A DNA stretch of 64,000 nucleotides, taken from contig JACQJO010000019.1 in assembly GCA_016205025.1 (NCBI GenBank), positions 1 to 64,000 on the forward strand. The letters run 5' to 3'. Positions 26,927-36,882 of this stretch are shown here, piece by piece. Made by a program: the position numbers and the translations under genes. Below the pieces are notes generated by a model. It had not been told where the DNA came from and did not search any database. It worked only from the letters and a program-made list of their open reading frames with translations. The stretch comes from Elusimicrobiota bacterium (GTDB lineage: Bacteria; Elusimicrobiota; Elusimicrobia; JACQPE01). How positions within the stretch are numbered: the first letter of the stretch is position 1; every line of letters starts with the position of its first letter.

Positions 26927-27627
26927 GCAATTCGATCAGAATTCTGGTTGTGGATGACGATCCTAAGATGCGCGAACTGATCGGACGCACGCTGACCCGC
27001 CATATCCCCAATTCATCGGTGTTGACTTTTGCCCACGGCAACGGCTTAATGGAGGCGGTTTCTCTTTATAAGCCGCAGTTGGTTATCTTGGATTGGATTC
27101 TGGGGCACGGCAAAACAGGGGTTGGTTTATGCCGCGAACTAAAGCTTAATGCTTCGACCAAAAAAATTTCGACTTTAGTGATCAGCGGCCAAAAAATCAC
27201 CAACAAGGCGCAACTGACCAGCATAGCCTGGGGCGCGGATTCTTATTTAGCCAAACCCTTTTCTTTAAAGAAGCTGGGCGAACGCTGCCGGGCCTTGATT
27301 CGAAAGACCGGTCTTGACCGCGGATCTGCGGCCGAAATTTTGCAGGTGGGTTCGCTGATCATTAACCGGGAGGAACGCCGGGTTTTGGACCCGGAGTGGC
27401 GTTCCGAGCGGTTGCCGGTTAAATTGTTTCATTTGTTCTGGTTTTTAGCCCGGCATTACCCCCGGCCCGTGCCCTCGCAGCAACTTATTCGTTACCTCTG
27501 GAAAAACGTGGTGCGTGACAGCGAGGCCGCCGTCGCGGTTTCCCGCCTTAAAAAATATCTTGATCCCGGGTCCTGTTCGATCGAGTGGGTTGCCCAGAGG
27601 GGATACCGCCTGGTCGTTCCGAACTAA
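26923..27627 (+). CDS. OmpR/PhoB-family response regulator
   Basis: A 234-aa response regulator: N-terminal receiver (VVDDDPKMREL; acceptor Asp in LVILDWILG; Lys in LAKPF) and a C-terminal winged helix of the PhoB type (SQQLIRYLWKN, VAVSRLKKYLD, VAQRGYRLV). The GTG start overlaps the upstream kinase stop by four bases (GTGA), so it is probably the partner of that kinase. The recognition part ends exactly at the C-terminus, as in OmpR proteins. Confidence 0.92.
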   Translation: MSNSIRILVVDDDPKMRELIGRTLTRHIPNSSVLTFAHGNGLMEAVSLYKPQLVILDWILGHGKTGVGLCRELKLNASTKKISTLVISGQKITNKAQLTSIAWGADSYLAKPFSLKKLGERCRALIRKTGLDRGSAAEILQVGSLIINREERRVLDPEWRSERLPVKLFHLFWFLARHYPRPVPSQQLIRYLWKNVVRDSEAAVAVSRLKKYLDPGSCSIEWVAQRGYRLVVPN

Positions 27628-27745
27628 ACCCTCCTTCTATCCGCTGATTGCATAAGCCTTGCAAAAGTTCCGCTCGCCTTCGGTTTTACGAGGAAGAATT
27701 TGTGATCGCTTGATTTAAAAAGGATTTATGGCTACATAAAAAATA

Positions 27746-28909
27746 ATGGTTAAAACGAAAATAACCCGGATTCCCCTGGGGCGCCTGCAGAGCCAGGCTT
27801 ACTTGATTGTCTTGGTGCTGTTGGGGGGACTCTGGACGGGGGCGTTGCTGCGATTGCTGGAGCGCTGGCCCTCGGGCGCACCGGAGCTTAAAGGGTCCTT
27901 GTACGCGGGTTTGGCCGTGATCTTGATTAGCGCGGTCATTTTGATTGCCGTTGAGATTTTGGTTTGCAGCCGGATTAAAGCCTTGGTTGAGATGGTCCAC
28001 CAGATTGAGCGCGGGGCGGATTCGGGCGTCACCGAAGAGCTCTCCTCTTCCGGCCATCATGGGGAGCTCGAGGAGTTGGGGCGCGCTTTGGCCAATTTGA
28101 CCGATATTTTGAAACAGCGCCAGGGGGCGCTGGATCAGGCCCAGGACCAACTGATCCGGAGCGAAAAGATGGCGATGGTGGGCCAATTGACCGCCGGCAT
28201 CGTCCATGAAATCAGCAATCCCTTGACCGGAATTTTGGGCATGCTGGAGTTGACTCTTGCCAGCGTTCCCGTTAACGCTCAATGGCGCAAAGACCTTGAA
28301 GTTATTCTTCGAGAAACTCAAAGAATCAAGGGGATCGTTGCCGGCTTGCTGACTTTCGCGCGCCATAACGACTCAAAGCCTCAAACGATCGAGGTGGGTG
28401 ATATTCTGCAGGGAACGATTTCTTTTATGGAACACCAGGCGAAAGCGGGCCGGGTCAAAATCGAAAATTCGGCGCCCCGCCGCCTTTTTTGCGTCCAAGC
28501 CAATCCGGCCGAACTGCGGCAGGTTTTTATGAACGTTATCGTCAATGCCCTGCAGGCCATGCCTTTGGGGGGAACATTGACCATCGGATGCAGTCGTAGG
28601 GGGGACTCGTTGGGCATCACTTTTCAAGATACGGGCTGCGGGATTGCGGCCCAAAATTTAGCCAAGATTTTTGACCCTCTCTTTACGACCAAAGAGGCCG
28701 GCCAGGGAACGGGTTTGGGACTTTTTATATCGTTAAACATCATGCGGCGGTTGGGAGGAGACATGACGGTCGTCTCCGGCGGCCAGAGCCAAGGCGCCGT
28801 GGTTACCGTTATTTTTTTCAACCCCGGACATCGCGCCGTTGACCCCGGCGCCCAGGCCGGCAGCGAAAAATCCGGCAGTCCCATCGCCAGCCGCTCGTCA
28901 TTGGATTAA
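27746..28909 (+). CDS. membrane sensor histidine kinase
   Basis: A 387-aa kinase with two transmembrane helices close together (about 18-37 and 52-76), leaving almost no periplasmic loop, so it probably senses in or near the membrane. A HAMP-like linker leads to the HisKA box with His in AGIVHEISNPLTGILG, the N box NVIVNALQAMP, and G boxes DTGCGI and GQGTGLGLFI. It is 118 bases after the OmpR-type regulator and 79 before the second HTH-receiver gene, which may be its partner. Confidence 0.92.
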   Translation: MVKTKITRIPLGRLQSQAYLIVLVLLGGLWTGALLRLLERWPSGAPELKGSLYAGLAVILISAVILIAVEILVCSRIKALVEMVHQIERGADSGVTEELSSSGHHGELEELGRALANLTDILKQRQGALDQAQDQLIRSEKMAMVGQLTAGIVHEISNPLTGILGMLELTLASVPVNAQWRKDLEVILRETQRIKGIVAGLLTFARHNDSKPQTIEVGDILQGTISFMEHQAKAGRVKIENSAPRRLFCVQANPAELRQVFMNVIVNALQAMPLGGTLTIGCSRRGDSLGITFQDTGCGIAAQNLAKIFDPLFTTKEAGQGTGLGLFISLNIMRRLGGDMTVVSGGQSQGAVVTVIFFNPGHRAVDPGAQAGSEKSGSPIASRSSLD

Positions 28910-28988
28910 CCTTCGGCTCCCCAATCGAATCATTCAACCCGTGTTGACAGGCGGCTGTTTTGGCTTAAACATTAAATAGATAAAGAAC

Positions 28989-29594
28989 ATGAAAAACATA
29001 AAAAAGGCTTTAGGGACCTATGATATAGCCAAAATTTGCCATGTGACCCCTCCGACCGTGGGGCATTGGATCGAGGAGGGCAAGCTTCCTTCATTTACCA
29101 CCGGAGGGGGACACCGCAGGATTTTGAGCATCGACCTGGTTCGTTTTTTAAAAATTCACAATATTCCCCCTCCGCCTGAACTGGCCGCCGTCATTTCCAA
29201 TCCCGTTGTCTTAATCGTCGACGATGAGCCGCGCATCCGGTCCATTGTCGGCAGAATTCTGCGGTCCGCTTTTGCGGGGTTTGACATCCATGAGGCCGGC
29301 GACGGATTTCAGGCGGGCTTCAAGGTGACCCGCCTGCGCCCCTCTTTGGTTATTTTGGATTTAAAACTTCCCGGCATTGATGGTTTTGAGATCTGCCGCA
29401 TGATCCGGCATGACCAAGATTTAAAAGAGGTCCGGATTTTGGCCATTTCCGGCCACGGCGGCGAGGAAACAAAAAAAGAAGCCTTAAAGGCCGGAGCGGA
29501 TGATTTTTTGGCCAAGCCTTTTGAATCCAAGGAACTGCTCGCCAAGCTGTCGGGTTTCCTTTCTTTATTTTCCGCCAGGCAGGTGGGTCGATGA
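28989..29594 (+). CDS. HTH-receiver response regulator, second paralogue
   Basis: A 201-aa paralogue of the protein at 24103-24708 with the same order: MerR/excisionase-like HTH first (YDIAKICHVTPPTVGHWIEE, GGGHRRILSIDL), then a short IPPPPEL hinge also shared with the first copy, then a receiver (VDDEPRIR; acceptor Asp in LVILDLKLPGIDG; Lys in LAKPF). Its stop overlaps the start of the following PAS kinase as ATGA, marking that kinase as the probable partner. Confidence 0.88.
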   Translation: MKNIKKALGTYDIAKICHVTPPTVGHWIEEGKLPSFTTGGGHRRILSIDLVRFLKIHNIPPPPELAAVISNPVVLIVDDEPRIRSIVGRILRSAFAGFDIHEAGDGFQAGFKVTRLRPSLVILDLKLPGIDGFEICRMIRHDQDLKEVRILAISGHGGEETKKEALKAGADDFLAKPFESKELLAKLSGFLSLFSARQVGR

Positions 29595-30721
29595 GCGGCG
29601 GCTTAACGCAAGGCGCCACCGCGCTGGACCTTCTGGGGCCCCTGGTTGAGGCGGTTATTGACGGCATCCTGGTGGTTTCCGAAGAGGGCAAGATTCTTTC
29701 TTTTAACCGGCGTTTCGTTGAAATGTGGGGTTTGCCGGATAGTGTCCTTGAGAGCCGTTCGGATGACGCGGCGTTGCGGTGGGCGCTGGACAAGTTGAGC
29801 TCACCGCAGGAATTTTTGGCCAGGGTGAAGCGTCTTTACGCGCATAAAGATGAAAAAAGCCATGAGGAAATCCTTCTTAAGGACGGCCGAATTTTTGACC
29901 GCTACAGCGCGCCCATCCAGGGCTCCGGAGGGATTTATTATGGCCGAGCCTGGTGCTTTCGCGACGTCACCGAAAAGAAAAAATTAGAAAAGATGATTTT
30001 TCAGTCGGAAAAGATGGCCGCGGTGGGCCAGCTGGCGGGCGGCATCGCCCATGAACTCAACAACCCCTTGACCGGAATTTTGGCGACAACCCAATTGGTC
30101 CTTGCTGACCTGGGAGATGATTCGGGACAGCTGAAGGAGGATTTGAAAGCCATCGAGGAGGCCGCTCAACGTTGCCGCAGGATCGTGACCAATCTTTTGG
30201 GGTTTTCCCGCAGCAACCTGCTTTCTTTGGGGCCCGTTTCCTTTTTTAATTGCCTGAAGCACGTTTTGGATTTACTGACCAACGAGGCGGCTTTAAACAA
30301 GACGGCGCTGATCAATAAGGTCGACCCCGGGATTCCTCCGGTTCTGGCCAGCGCCATTGAGCTTGAGCAGGTTTTAACCAATCTGATCTTAAATTCGATT
30401 CAGGCGATGCCGCAGGGAGGCGCCGTCACGATCTCTTCGCGTCTTTTGGATCAGGGCAGACTGCTTGTTGAGATCGAGGATGCCGGAACAGGCATCGCCC
30501 GTGAGCATTTAAGCCGGATTTTTGAACCTTTTTTTACAACAAAAGCGACCGGCAAAGGAACGGGGCTGGGGCTGGCCATTAGCTCAAGAATCCTTCAGCA
30601 ATTTCGCGGCAACCTCGCTATCGAGTCTTCCGGATCGGGCAAGGGAACAAAGGCCAGGATCGAACTGATGGTCTTCGACCACAAACCGCAGAACTCGGCC
30701 GAGGCAGGCCAGCCGCGGTGA
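29591..30721 (+). CDS. soluble PAS-domain histidine kinase
   Basis: A 376-aa kinase without membrane segments. An N-terminal PAS domain (about 10-130; DGILVVSEEGKILSFNRRF, YYGRAWCFRDVTEKK) is followed by HisKA with His in GGIAHELNNPLTGILA, N box NLILNSIQAMP and G boxes DAGTGIA and GKGTGLGLAI. It overlaps the HTH-receiver gene before it and the double-receiver gene after it (GTGA), so all three are probably translated together. Confidence 0.93.
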   Translation: MSGGLTQGATALDLLGPLVEAVIDGILVVSEEGKILSFNRRFVEMWGLPDSVLESRSDDAALRWALDKLSSPQEFLARVKRLYAHKDEKSHEEILLKDGRIFDRYSAPIQGSGGIYYGRAWCFRDVTEKKKLEKMIFQSEKMAAVGQLAGGIAHELNNPLTGILATTQLVLADLGDDSGQLKEDLKAIEEAAQRCRRIVTNLLGFSRSNLLSLGPVSFFNCLKHVLDLLTNEAALNKTALINKVDPGIPPVLASAIELEQVLTNLILNSIQAMPQGGAVTISSRLLDQGRLLVEIEDAGTGIAREHLSRIFEPFFTTKATGKGTGLGLAISSRILQQFRGNLAIESSGSGKGTKARIELMVFDHKPQNSAEAGQPR

Positions 30722-31506
30722 AGAGCCGAATTTTGGTCGTTGATGATGAGGAGGCTATCAGCCGGACGATCGGGCGCATTATTATGAAAATGGGTCATGA
30801 GGCCGCGTTGGCGGCGCAGGGAGAGGAGGCGGTCCGGATGATGCAAGACCAAAATTTTGATCTTTTAATTACGGATCTCAAGCTTCCCGGCATGGGCGGA
30901 ATTGAGATTTTGAAGCATTTTAAGGAAAAATTTCCGGATTCTTTGGCCGTTGTCATTACGGGATACCCAACCCTGGAAACCGCCCAGGCCGCGCTGCGCC
31001 TGGGCGCTTGGGAGTATTTGGCCAAGCCTTTTGAGGTCGCAGACTTAGAGACGGTTGTGCACGCCTGCCTTGAGGTTAAGGCAGGCGTGCCTTGCCAAGG
31101 CAAAACAGTTCTAGTGGTCGAGGATCACCCCGCTTTTTCCAGATTTCTATCGGAGCTTTTTAGTTTGCGCAAGATTCCCTGCGTTGTAGCCGCCAGCGGC
31201 GAGGAAGCCTTAAAGCGAATGGGAGAATCGAAACCTGATTTGGTTTTAGCCGATATAGGATTGCCCGGCTGCTCGGGGTTGGAGCTTTGCCGGAAAATTA
31301 AGAACGACCCAGCCATGAAAAATATTCCGGTGGTATTGATGACCGCCACCTATATCGGCCATGCCGGCATAGCCGAAGAGGCCAATCACAGCGGCGCCGA
31401 CCTTTTTATCGCCAAACCGGCTGATCCTTATGAAATCTGTTATTACGTTTTACGTTTTTTAAATCCCACCGGCGGCGCGGGGGATAAAGATAGGACAGAA
31501 CAATGA
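30718..31506 (+). CDS. tandem double-receiver protein
   Basis: A 262-aa protein made only of two receiver domains: REC1 (about 1-120; VVDDEEA, LLITDLKLPGMGG, LAKPF) and REC2 (about 128-250; VVEDHPA, LVLADIGLPGCSG, IAKPADP). There is no output domain, so it probably relays phosphate or competes for it among the surrounding kinases. GTG 30718 overlaps the upstream kinase stop; its own stop overlaps the next gene (ATGA). Confidence 0.9.
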   Translation: MKSRILVVDDEEAISRTIGRIIMKMGHEAALAAQGEEAVRMMQDQNFDLLITDLKLPGMGGIEILKHFKEKFPDSLAVVITGYPTLETAQAALRLGAWEYLAKPFEVADLETVVHACLEVKAGVPCQGKTVLVVEDHPAFSRFLSELFSLRKIPCVVAASGEEALKRMGESKPDLVLADIGLPGCSGLELCRKIKNDPAMKNIPVVLMTATYIGHAGIAEEANHSGADLFIAKPADPYEICYYVLRFLNPTGGAGDKDRTEQ

Positions 31507-32645
31507 ATCCCAAGGCGGCCAAGATTTTACTGGTTGACGACGACGAGGTCGTCGGCAGAGTTTGGTCCAGGGCTTTGCAAAAAGAGGGTTTCCAGGTCAG
31601 CGTGGCGGCCGACGGCGCGGCGGGTTTGGATAAGGCCAAGAGCGAACCCTTCGATGTTATTTTTACCGATTTGCGCATGCCGGGCATAGACGGTCAGGAG
31701 TTTCTCCGGCATTTAAAAGACAGCGGGCACCAGGGTTGCGTTAACGTCATCAGTGGTCAGGCCGACATTGCTTTGGTGGTGGCTTGCGTGAAGCTGGGGG
31801 CTTGCGATTATCTTCAAAAACCCTGTGATTTGGCCGAACTGTTGGCGTTGACCCGGCGTTGCCTGGGCCACGCCGCCACCAGGCGGGAAAACAAAAGACT
31901 TCAGAGCGAGGTGGCCCGCTACGAAGAACTGGACCGGCTGAAATCGCAGTTTGTTTCCACCGTTTCCCATGAGTTAAGAACTCCTCTTTTTTCCATGATC
32001 GGGGCCTTTGATCTTTTAGCCGAAGCCGTTCGTGCTCGCACCCAAGGAACGGAACAGGGACTTTTAAGCGTTATCCAAAACAACATGAACCGGTTAGCCG
32101 GCTTGATCGGCAACCTGTTGGATTTTTCCCGTCTTGAACAGGGCGCGCTTAGGCCGAGCTTCCAAGAGGTTGACATCGGTTTATTGGTTCAAGAAACGGT
32201 TCATGCGCTGGCCCCTCTGTTCGCTCGAAGAAATTTGGAACCGCCCGTGTTGCCCAACGGTCTGGCAAGCAAAACGATCGAAGCCGATCCGGATCAAATC
32301 CGGCAGGTTTTAACGAATTTAATTTCAAACGCCATCAAATTTACCCCGCCGCGCGGGGGCATCAGCATTGATTTGGCGGGCAGCAAGGAAACGATCGAGT
32401 TGGTTGTCTCGGACACCGGCATCGGCATAGCGCCGGAAAACCACAAGAAGATTTTCGATCGTTTTTATCAGGTCGACGGTTCCCTGACCCGCGAGGCGGG
32501 CGGCGCGGGCATCGGGCTTTCCATTGTTGAAGAGATTGTGCGGCTTCATGGGGGCAAGATTTGGGTTGAGAGCGTTCTGGGCCGTGGCAGTCAGTTCCAT
32601 GTGGTTCTGCCCAAAAAACAGCAATCAAGCGGAGTGCAAAAATGA
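31503..32645 (+). CDS. receiver-histidine kinase
   Basis: A 380-aa soluble protein with an N-terminal receiver (VDDDEVV; acceptor Asp in VIFTDLRMPGIDG; Lys in LQKPCD), a short coiled-coil linker, then a kinase core with His in STVSHELRTPLFSM, N box NLISNAIKFTPP, and G boxes DTGIGIA and GAGIGLSIVEEI. A receiver upstream of the kinase suggests input by phosphotransfer. It overlaps both neighbours by ATGA. Confidence 0.92.
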   Translation: MNPKAAKILLVDDDEVVGRVWSRALQKEGFQVSVAADGAAGLDKAKSEPFDVIFTDLRMPGIDGQEFLRHLKDSGHQGCVNVISGQADIALVVACVKLGACDYLQKPCDLAELLALTRRCLGHAATRRENKRLQSEVARYEELDRLKSQFVSTVSHELRTPLFSMIGAFDLLAEAVRARTQGTEQGLLSVIQNNMNRLAGLIGNLLDFSRLEQGALRPSFQEVDIGLLVQETVHALAPLFARRNLEPPVLPNGLASKTIEADPDQIRQVLTNLISNAIKFTPPRGGISIDLAGSKETIELVVSDTGIGIAPENHKKIFDRFYQVDGSLTREAGGAGIGLSIVEEIVRLHGGKIWVESVLGRGSQFHVVLPKKQQSSGVQK

Positions 32646-33025
32646 ACAAGACCGATTCGCGTACGATTCTGATCGTGGATGATGAGCCGGACGTGCGCTT
32701 TGTGCTCAAAGTGGCTTTGCAGAAACAAGGGTTTCTCACCGAGGAGGCCACCAACGGACTGGAGGCTTTGGAGAAAATCGCGGCCTTGATACCGGACGCG
32801 GTTCTTTTAGACATCATGATGCCAAAGATGGATGGAATTTCGGTTAATCAAAAACTCAAAGAGAATCCCAAGACGCGGGATATTCCCGTCGTTATCATTA
32901 CGGGTAAAGGGCAAATGAAAGAACTGCTTGATTTAAGGCAGGATTTTAAGGTGGTGGCTTATTTGGAAAAGCCGTTTCCGATATCGGTTTTGGTGGATAA
33001 ACTCAAAGAAATTTTAGCCGTTTAG
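32642..33025 (+). CDS. single-domain receiver (CheY-like)
   Basis: A 127-aa stand-alone receiver with DDEPD pocket, acceptor Asp in VLLDIMMPKMDG, Thr in VIITGKG and Lys in YLEKPFP. It is the last of nine two-component genes, overlapping the receiver-kinase by four bases. The kelch/FN3 gene follows after 53 bases on the same strand. Confidence 0.92.
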   Translation: MNKTDSRTILIVDDEPDVRFVLKVALQKQGFLTEEATNGLEALEKIAALIPDAVLLDIMMPKMDGISVNQKLKENPKTRDIPVVIITGKGQMKELLDLRQDFKVVAYLEKPFPISVLVDKLKEILAV

Positions 33026-33078
33026 CTTCCGCAACGTAACCCCGTCAATAGAAAGCCTTGGGCGGCCCGGGAAGGGCC

Positions 33079-36000
33079 ATGAAGCAGGTATTTAGAATTT
33101 GGAATTTAAGATTTGGGGACAAGGGAAAAGTAATTTTTGCATTGGCTTTATTACTAAATCCTATATCCTATATCCTGAATCCTTTAATGGCCGGCGGCAT
33201 CTTAAATTTCGTTCCTTCCGATTTTGACTCCGGCAGTTTTCAGGACGCGGCGGTTGATTTTCAGGGAAAGCTAACCACGGTCAGCCGGTGGGATATTTTA
33301 ACCAGCACGGTGCCGGTTCGCTATTACAGCGCCATTGCATTCGATGAAACGCGCAACCGAGCCGCGGTTTTCGGGGGCCTCGATCCGGCGAGTCAGCCTT
33401 TGGGAGATACCTGGGTCTGGAACGCCGTTGACGGCCTTTGGCACCAAAAAACGCCCCCCGGTCCTCCCGTTGCGCGCTATGGGCACGCGATGGCGTGGAT
33501 TGGAAACAAAATTCTTTTTTTTGGCGGCGCCATCTCGAGCGATACCTGGTCCTATGATGTAGCCTCGGACAGCTGGGGTTACGTCAGTTCCCAGGTGTCG
33601 CCGCCGGCCGGCTTGTTTTTGCCTGCCATGGCCTGGGATCGCGGGCGCAACCAAGCGCTTCTTTTCGGCGGCGGCCAGGGAAATACTACCTGGATTTTTG
33701 ACGTGGGGGCCTCCAGCTGGTCCGGTTACAATATTTCAGGCTCACCTTCCGACCGGACCGGAGCGGTTTTAGCTTATGATCAGACCGGTCAAAAATTCGC
33801 GCTCGTTGGCGGCAAGCTGCCCGGCTCCTCGACCTACCTGGATGAAATTTGGGCTTTTGATCCCGTGGGTTTCCAGTGGAGTCAGGCCAACCCCCCGGTT
33901 AAACCGGCCGCGCGCGGCGAAGGAGCGGCGGCCTATGATTTAAGAAACAAAAGAATGGTCATGTTTGGGGGTTGGACCGGCAATGTTGCCACGTCCAACG
34001 GCGACACTGATTATTACGACGCGCCGGTCAGCTCTTGGGCAACGCGGGTAGGTTCCCATGATAACACGGGTCCTACGGCTCGTTTCGGTCATGCCATGAC
34101 TTACGACACCTATAACCAGAGGGTTTTGGCTTTTGGGGGCAAGCTGACGGACTCCAGCCTGGTCAGTTCTTTATGGTCTCGAATCTTGCGCTCTTCGGGC
34201 TCTGCGATCACGAATTACAAAAATGTTTCCGGAACCACTCCGATCAGCTGGTCAACGCTTAACGCCGGTTTTTTTGAGCGTCCGGAAAAAACCGACATCC
34301 TTTTGCGTATCGCGGCCTCCACGGACGGCGCAACGTTCGATTCCTTTCGCGGCCCGGACGGCTCCACCTCCACTTTTTACAGCTCAAGCTCCACCCCCCT
34401 GGCTCTTTGGAGCGGTTTGGCGAATAAGCGGTATTTGAAGATCGAGACCAACTTTGTTTCGGAGAATCCGCCTTACAGGGCCCGGCTGTCCGGTTTTGAT
34501 TTAACGTACAACCAGGCGCCTCCGGCGCCGGTTTTGAGTTCCCCTGCCGATGGTTCGCGCATCAATGTTTCGAGCCCTGCTTTCAGTTGGGTTAAACCCT
34601 GGGATCCGGACGGCTTTTCCGACGAGCCCTTCGCCTATCAACTGCAGGTGGCGACTTCCGCCGATTTCGCGGCCCCCGTTGTTTCCGAAGAGAATTTATC
34701 GGCTGTTTCGTTGACGATCTCAACGGAACTGGCCACCGGCCTTTGGTATTGGCGCGTGAGGGCTAAGGATAATCCGGGACTTTACGGGAATTACTCCAGC
34801 ACCTTCAGCGTTTTTGTAGACACCATTACGCCGCCGTCTGCGGTCACTCAAATGACCGCGGCCATGGGCGCGGGCAATGGTCAGATTGATTTGAACTGGG
34901 TTTTTCCGGGAGATGACAAGGGAGCGGTCAGCGGCGGGCGCTGGAGAGCGCGTTATCGCGCCTCCGGCGCCATTGCGAGTGAAGCCGATTGGTCCGCTTT
35001 GGCCGCAGTCGAGACCAGCGGACTTCTGACCGCGACTTCCGGTCAAAGCTTAGTGACCGCCATCGGCTCTTTGGAGCCGGCCACCAGCTACTATTTCGCG
35101 CTCAAGACCGAAGATGAGCTTGGCAATCTCTCCGGGCTTTCCACGGTGAGCCCTTTTGCCATGACCAATGGCTCTCCCGCTGTGACGCTAACCTCGCATA
35201 ACAACGGAGGCATTTTAATTAACCAAACCACCATCACGTGGACGTGGGGCGATCCCAATGCCGGCGACTCGGTAGTTTTTAGTTTATGGCTTTCCTCTAA
35301 TAGCGGGGCCGCCTTCACGCAGTTGATCGCCAATGGCATAGCGGCTCCCACCAGTTTTTATGCCTGGGACACCAGAAGCGTGGGCAATGCTTCGACCTAC
35401 CGAATTCGCGCACGCGCCAGTGATGCCCGGAATCTTTGGGCCCAAGATGAGTCGGAGGCTGATTTCGGGACGGATAACGTTAACGTGGCGCCCGCCATCA
35501 GCTTGACCAGCGCGCCGGCCGCCGGTCAAAAAATTAAGGGCAAGTTCACGGCGGCTTGGAACACAACGGATCCTAATGTGTACCAGGAACACCCGGCGGA
35601 TGTTTTTATCTCGCCGGACAATGGAACCACTTGGTTGCAAGCCGTTGCAGGCGTAACAGCTTCGAGCATTACGCTGGATACATTTTCTTTCTGGCTGATC
35701 TGGGGTTTAAACACAAAGACGACTTACCGCGTCCGTGTTAGGGTTACGGATACCGGCATCCCACCCCTTTCGGCCGAGGCGTCATCCAGCGCGTTTGAAG
35801 CGGTGACCAGGGACCAGGTCCCTCTGGCGTTGGTCAAACCTCTGGAGAATGATTTTCCTGGCGTATTTGACTTGATTTTTCAGTGGACCCGGCCTTCAGA
35901 CGCGGTGGGCAGTGTTGTCTATACCCTGCATTACTCCACCGATCTCTTTTTGGCCGAAGGCTTGACGGAAATGGCCGGGATTACAGCTCTTAGCTGGACG

Positions 36001-36882
36001 CCTGCCCTGGGCGCTCTTGCCGTTGATGCGACTTACTATTGGCAGATCAGGTCCAGGGATGATTTCGGCAAAGAGAACACTAGCGATATCGCCAAATTCA
36101 TCCTTTCTCGCAACAAGGTTAAAAGCGCAGACGGGCGTTTGACGGTTGAAGCGCTTTCCGGTTTGCCCGCGGGAGGGTTTATCAGGGTCCGGGAGCCCGA
36201 GCAGGCTAAAAGCTCCTTGATTGATCTGGCGAACCGGGATTTTTACAAAGACCGCTTGGTCCGGGTCCTTTCCAGCGAACCCAGCCGCCAGATCGAGGTT
36301 CATGATCTGGCGGGCAATAAGCTCGACGCCTCCGGAGTGATCGCCCGCGTTTCTTTTATTTACACCGATGCCAACGCTGACGGCCGGCTTGACGCGGAAT
36401 TGGTGGACGCCTCCAGCCTGAAAGTTGTTCATTTGGATGAGTCCCAGGCTCGTTGGGTTGCGCTGGCCGCTCCGGTCGTGGATAAATCTCAAAAAACCAT
36501 CTCGGCTCAAACCAACGGTTTTTCGCTCTTCGCTTTGATCGCGGCCGCAACCCCCGCCGGCTTAATTTCGGGGTTGATGAATTACCCCAATCCTTTTGCC
36601 GCGGGACGAGAGTCCACGCGCTTGCGTTACGTTCTTAAAGAAAACGCCACGGTAACGATCAGGATTTTTACCTTGATCGGAGATCACGTCCGGACCATGA
36701 AGTTTGACGCCGGTGGTCAAGGCGGCACGGGTTCGTCTTCCGGAACAGCCAATGAGGTGATTTGGGACGGCACGAATGGTGACGGCGTTATCGCAGCTAA
36801 TGGCATGTATCTAGCCGAGATCACAGCCGAAGGTCCTTCCGGCGCCGAAAAACACAAAAGATTGATCGGAGTGGTCAAGTGA
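33079..36882 (+). CDS. large exported kelch/fibronectin-III protein with FlgD-like C-terminal domain
   Basis: A 1267-aa surface or secreted protein. An unusual signal peptide, encoded by a heptamer palindrome (33087-33184), ends near LMAGG. Residues about 65-320 hold kelch-type repeats with recurring MAW/AYD...FGG blades, probably a beta-propeller. Several fibronectin-III/Ig-like domains follow (SSPADGSRINVSSPAFSW, YYWQIRSRDDFG). The last hundred residues (from about 1165) begin NYPNPFAAG and end with GVIAANGMYLAEI and a KRLIGVVK tail, the layout of FlgD-Ig or type-IX-secretion-like C-terminal domains. ATG 33079 has GGAAGGG just upstream. It overlaps the PorV-like gene by four bases (GTGA). 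Confidence 0.88.
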   Translation: MKQVFRIWNLRFGDKGKVIFALALLLNPISYILNPLMAGGILNFVPSDFDSGSFQDAAVDFQGKLTTVSRWDILTSTVPVRYYSAIAFDETRNRAAVFGGLDPASQPLGDTWVWNAVDGLWHQKTPPGPPVARYGHAMAWIGNKILFFGGAISSDTWSYDVASDSWGYVSSQVSPPAGLFLPAMAWDRGRNQALLFGGGQGNTTWIFDVGASSWSGYNISGSPSDRTGAVLAYDQTGQKFALVGGKLPGSSTYLDEIWAFDPVGFQWSQANPPVKPAARGEGAAAYDLRNKRMVMFGGWTGNVATSNGDTDYYDAPVSSWATRVGSHDNTGPTARFGHAMTYDTYNQRVLAFGGKLTDSSLVSSLWSRILRSSGSAITNYKNVSGTTPISWSTLNAGFFERPEKTDILLRIAASTDGATFDSFRGPDGSTSTFYSSSSTPLALWSGLANKRYLKIETNFVSENPPYRARLSGFDLTYNQAPPAPVLSSPADGSRINVSSPAFSWVKPWDPDGFSDEPFAYQLQVATSADFAAPVVSEENLSAVSLTISTELATGLWYWRVRAKDNPGLYGNYSSTFSVFVDTITPPSAVTQMTAAMGAGNGQIDLNWVFPGDDKGAVSGGRWRARYRASGAIASEADWSALAAVETSGLLTATSGQSLVTAIGSLEPATSYYFALKTEDELGNLSGLSTVSPFAMTNGSPAVTLTSHNNGGILINQTTITWTWGDPNAGDSVVFSLWLSSNSGAAFTQLIANGIAAPTSFYAWDTRSVGNASTYRIRARASDARNLWAQDESEADFGTDNVNVAPAISLTSAPAAGQKIKGKFTAAWNTTDPNVYQEHPADVFISPDNGTTWLQAVAGVTASSITLDTFSFWLIWGLNTKTTYRVRVRVTDTGIPPLSAEASSSAFEAVTRDQVPLALVKPLENDFPGVFDLIFQWTRPSDAVGSVVYTLHYSTDLFLAEGLTEMAGITALSWTPALGALAVDATYYWQIRSRDDFGKENTSDIAKFILSRNKVKSADGRLTVEALSGLPAGGFIRVREPEQAKSSLIDLANRDFYKDRLVRVLSSEPSRQIEVHDLAGNKLDASGVIARVSFIYTDANADGRLDAELVDASSLKVVHLDESQARWVALAAPVVDKSQKTISAQTNGFSLFALIAAATPAGLISGLMNYPNPFAAGRESTRLRYVLKENATVTIRIFTLIGDHVRTMKFDAGGQGGTGSSSGTANEVIWDGTNGDGVIAANGMYLAEITAEGPSGAEKHKRLIGVVK
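33087..33184. repeat. heptamer palindrome encoding a signal peptide, copy 1
   Basis: Left arm of TTTGGAA/TTTAAGA-type heptamers (33087-33123) and right arm of CCTATAT/CCTGAAT heptamers (33152-33184) are imperfect inverted complements around a core coding the hydrophobic stretch of the signal peptide. The whole is clearly similar to 36887-36985. Confidence 0.75.
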
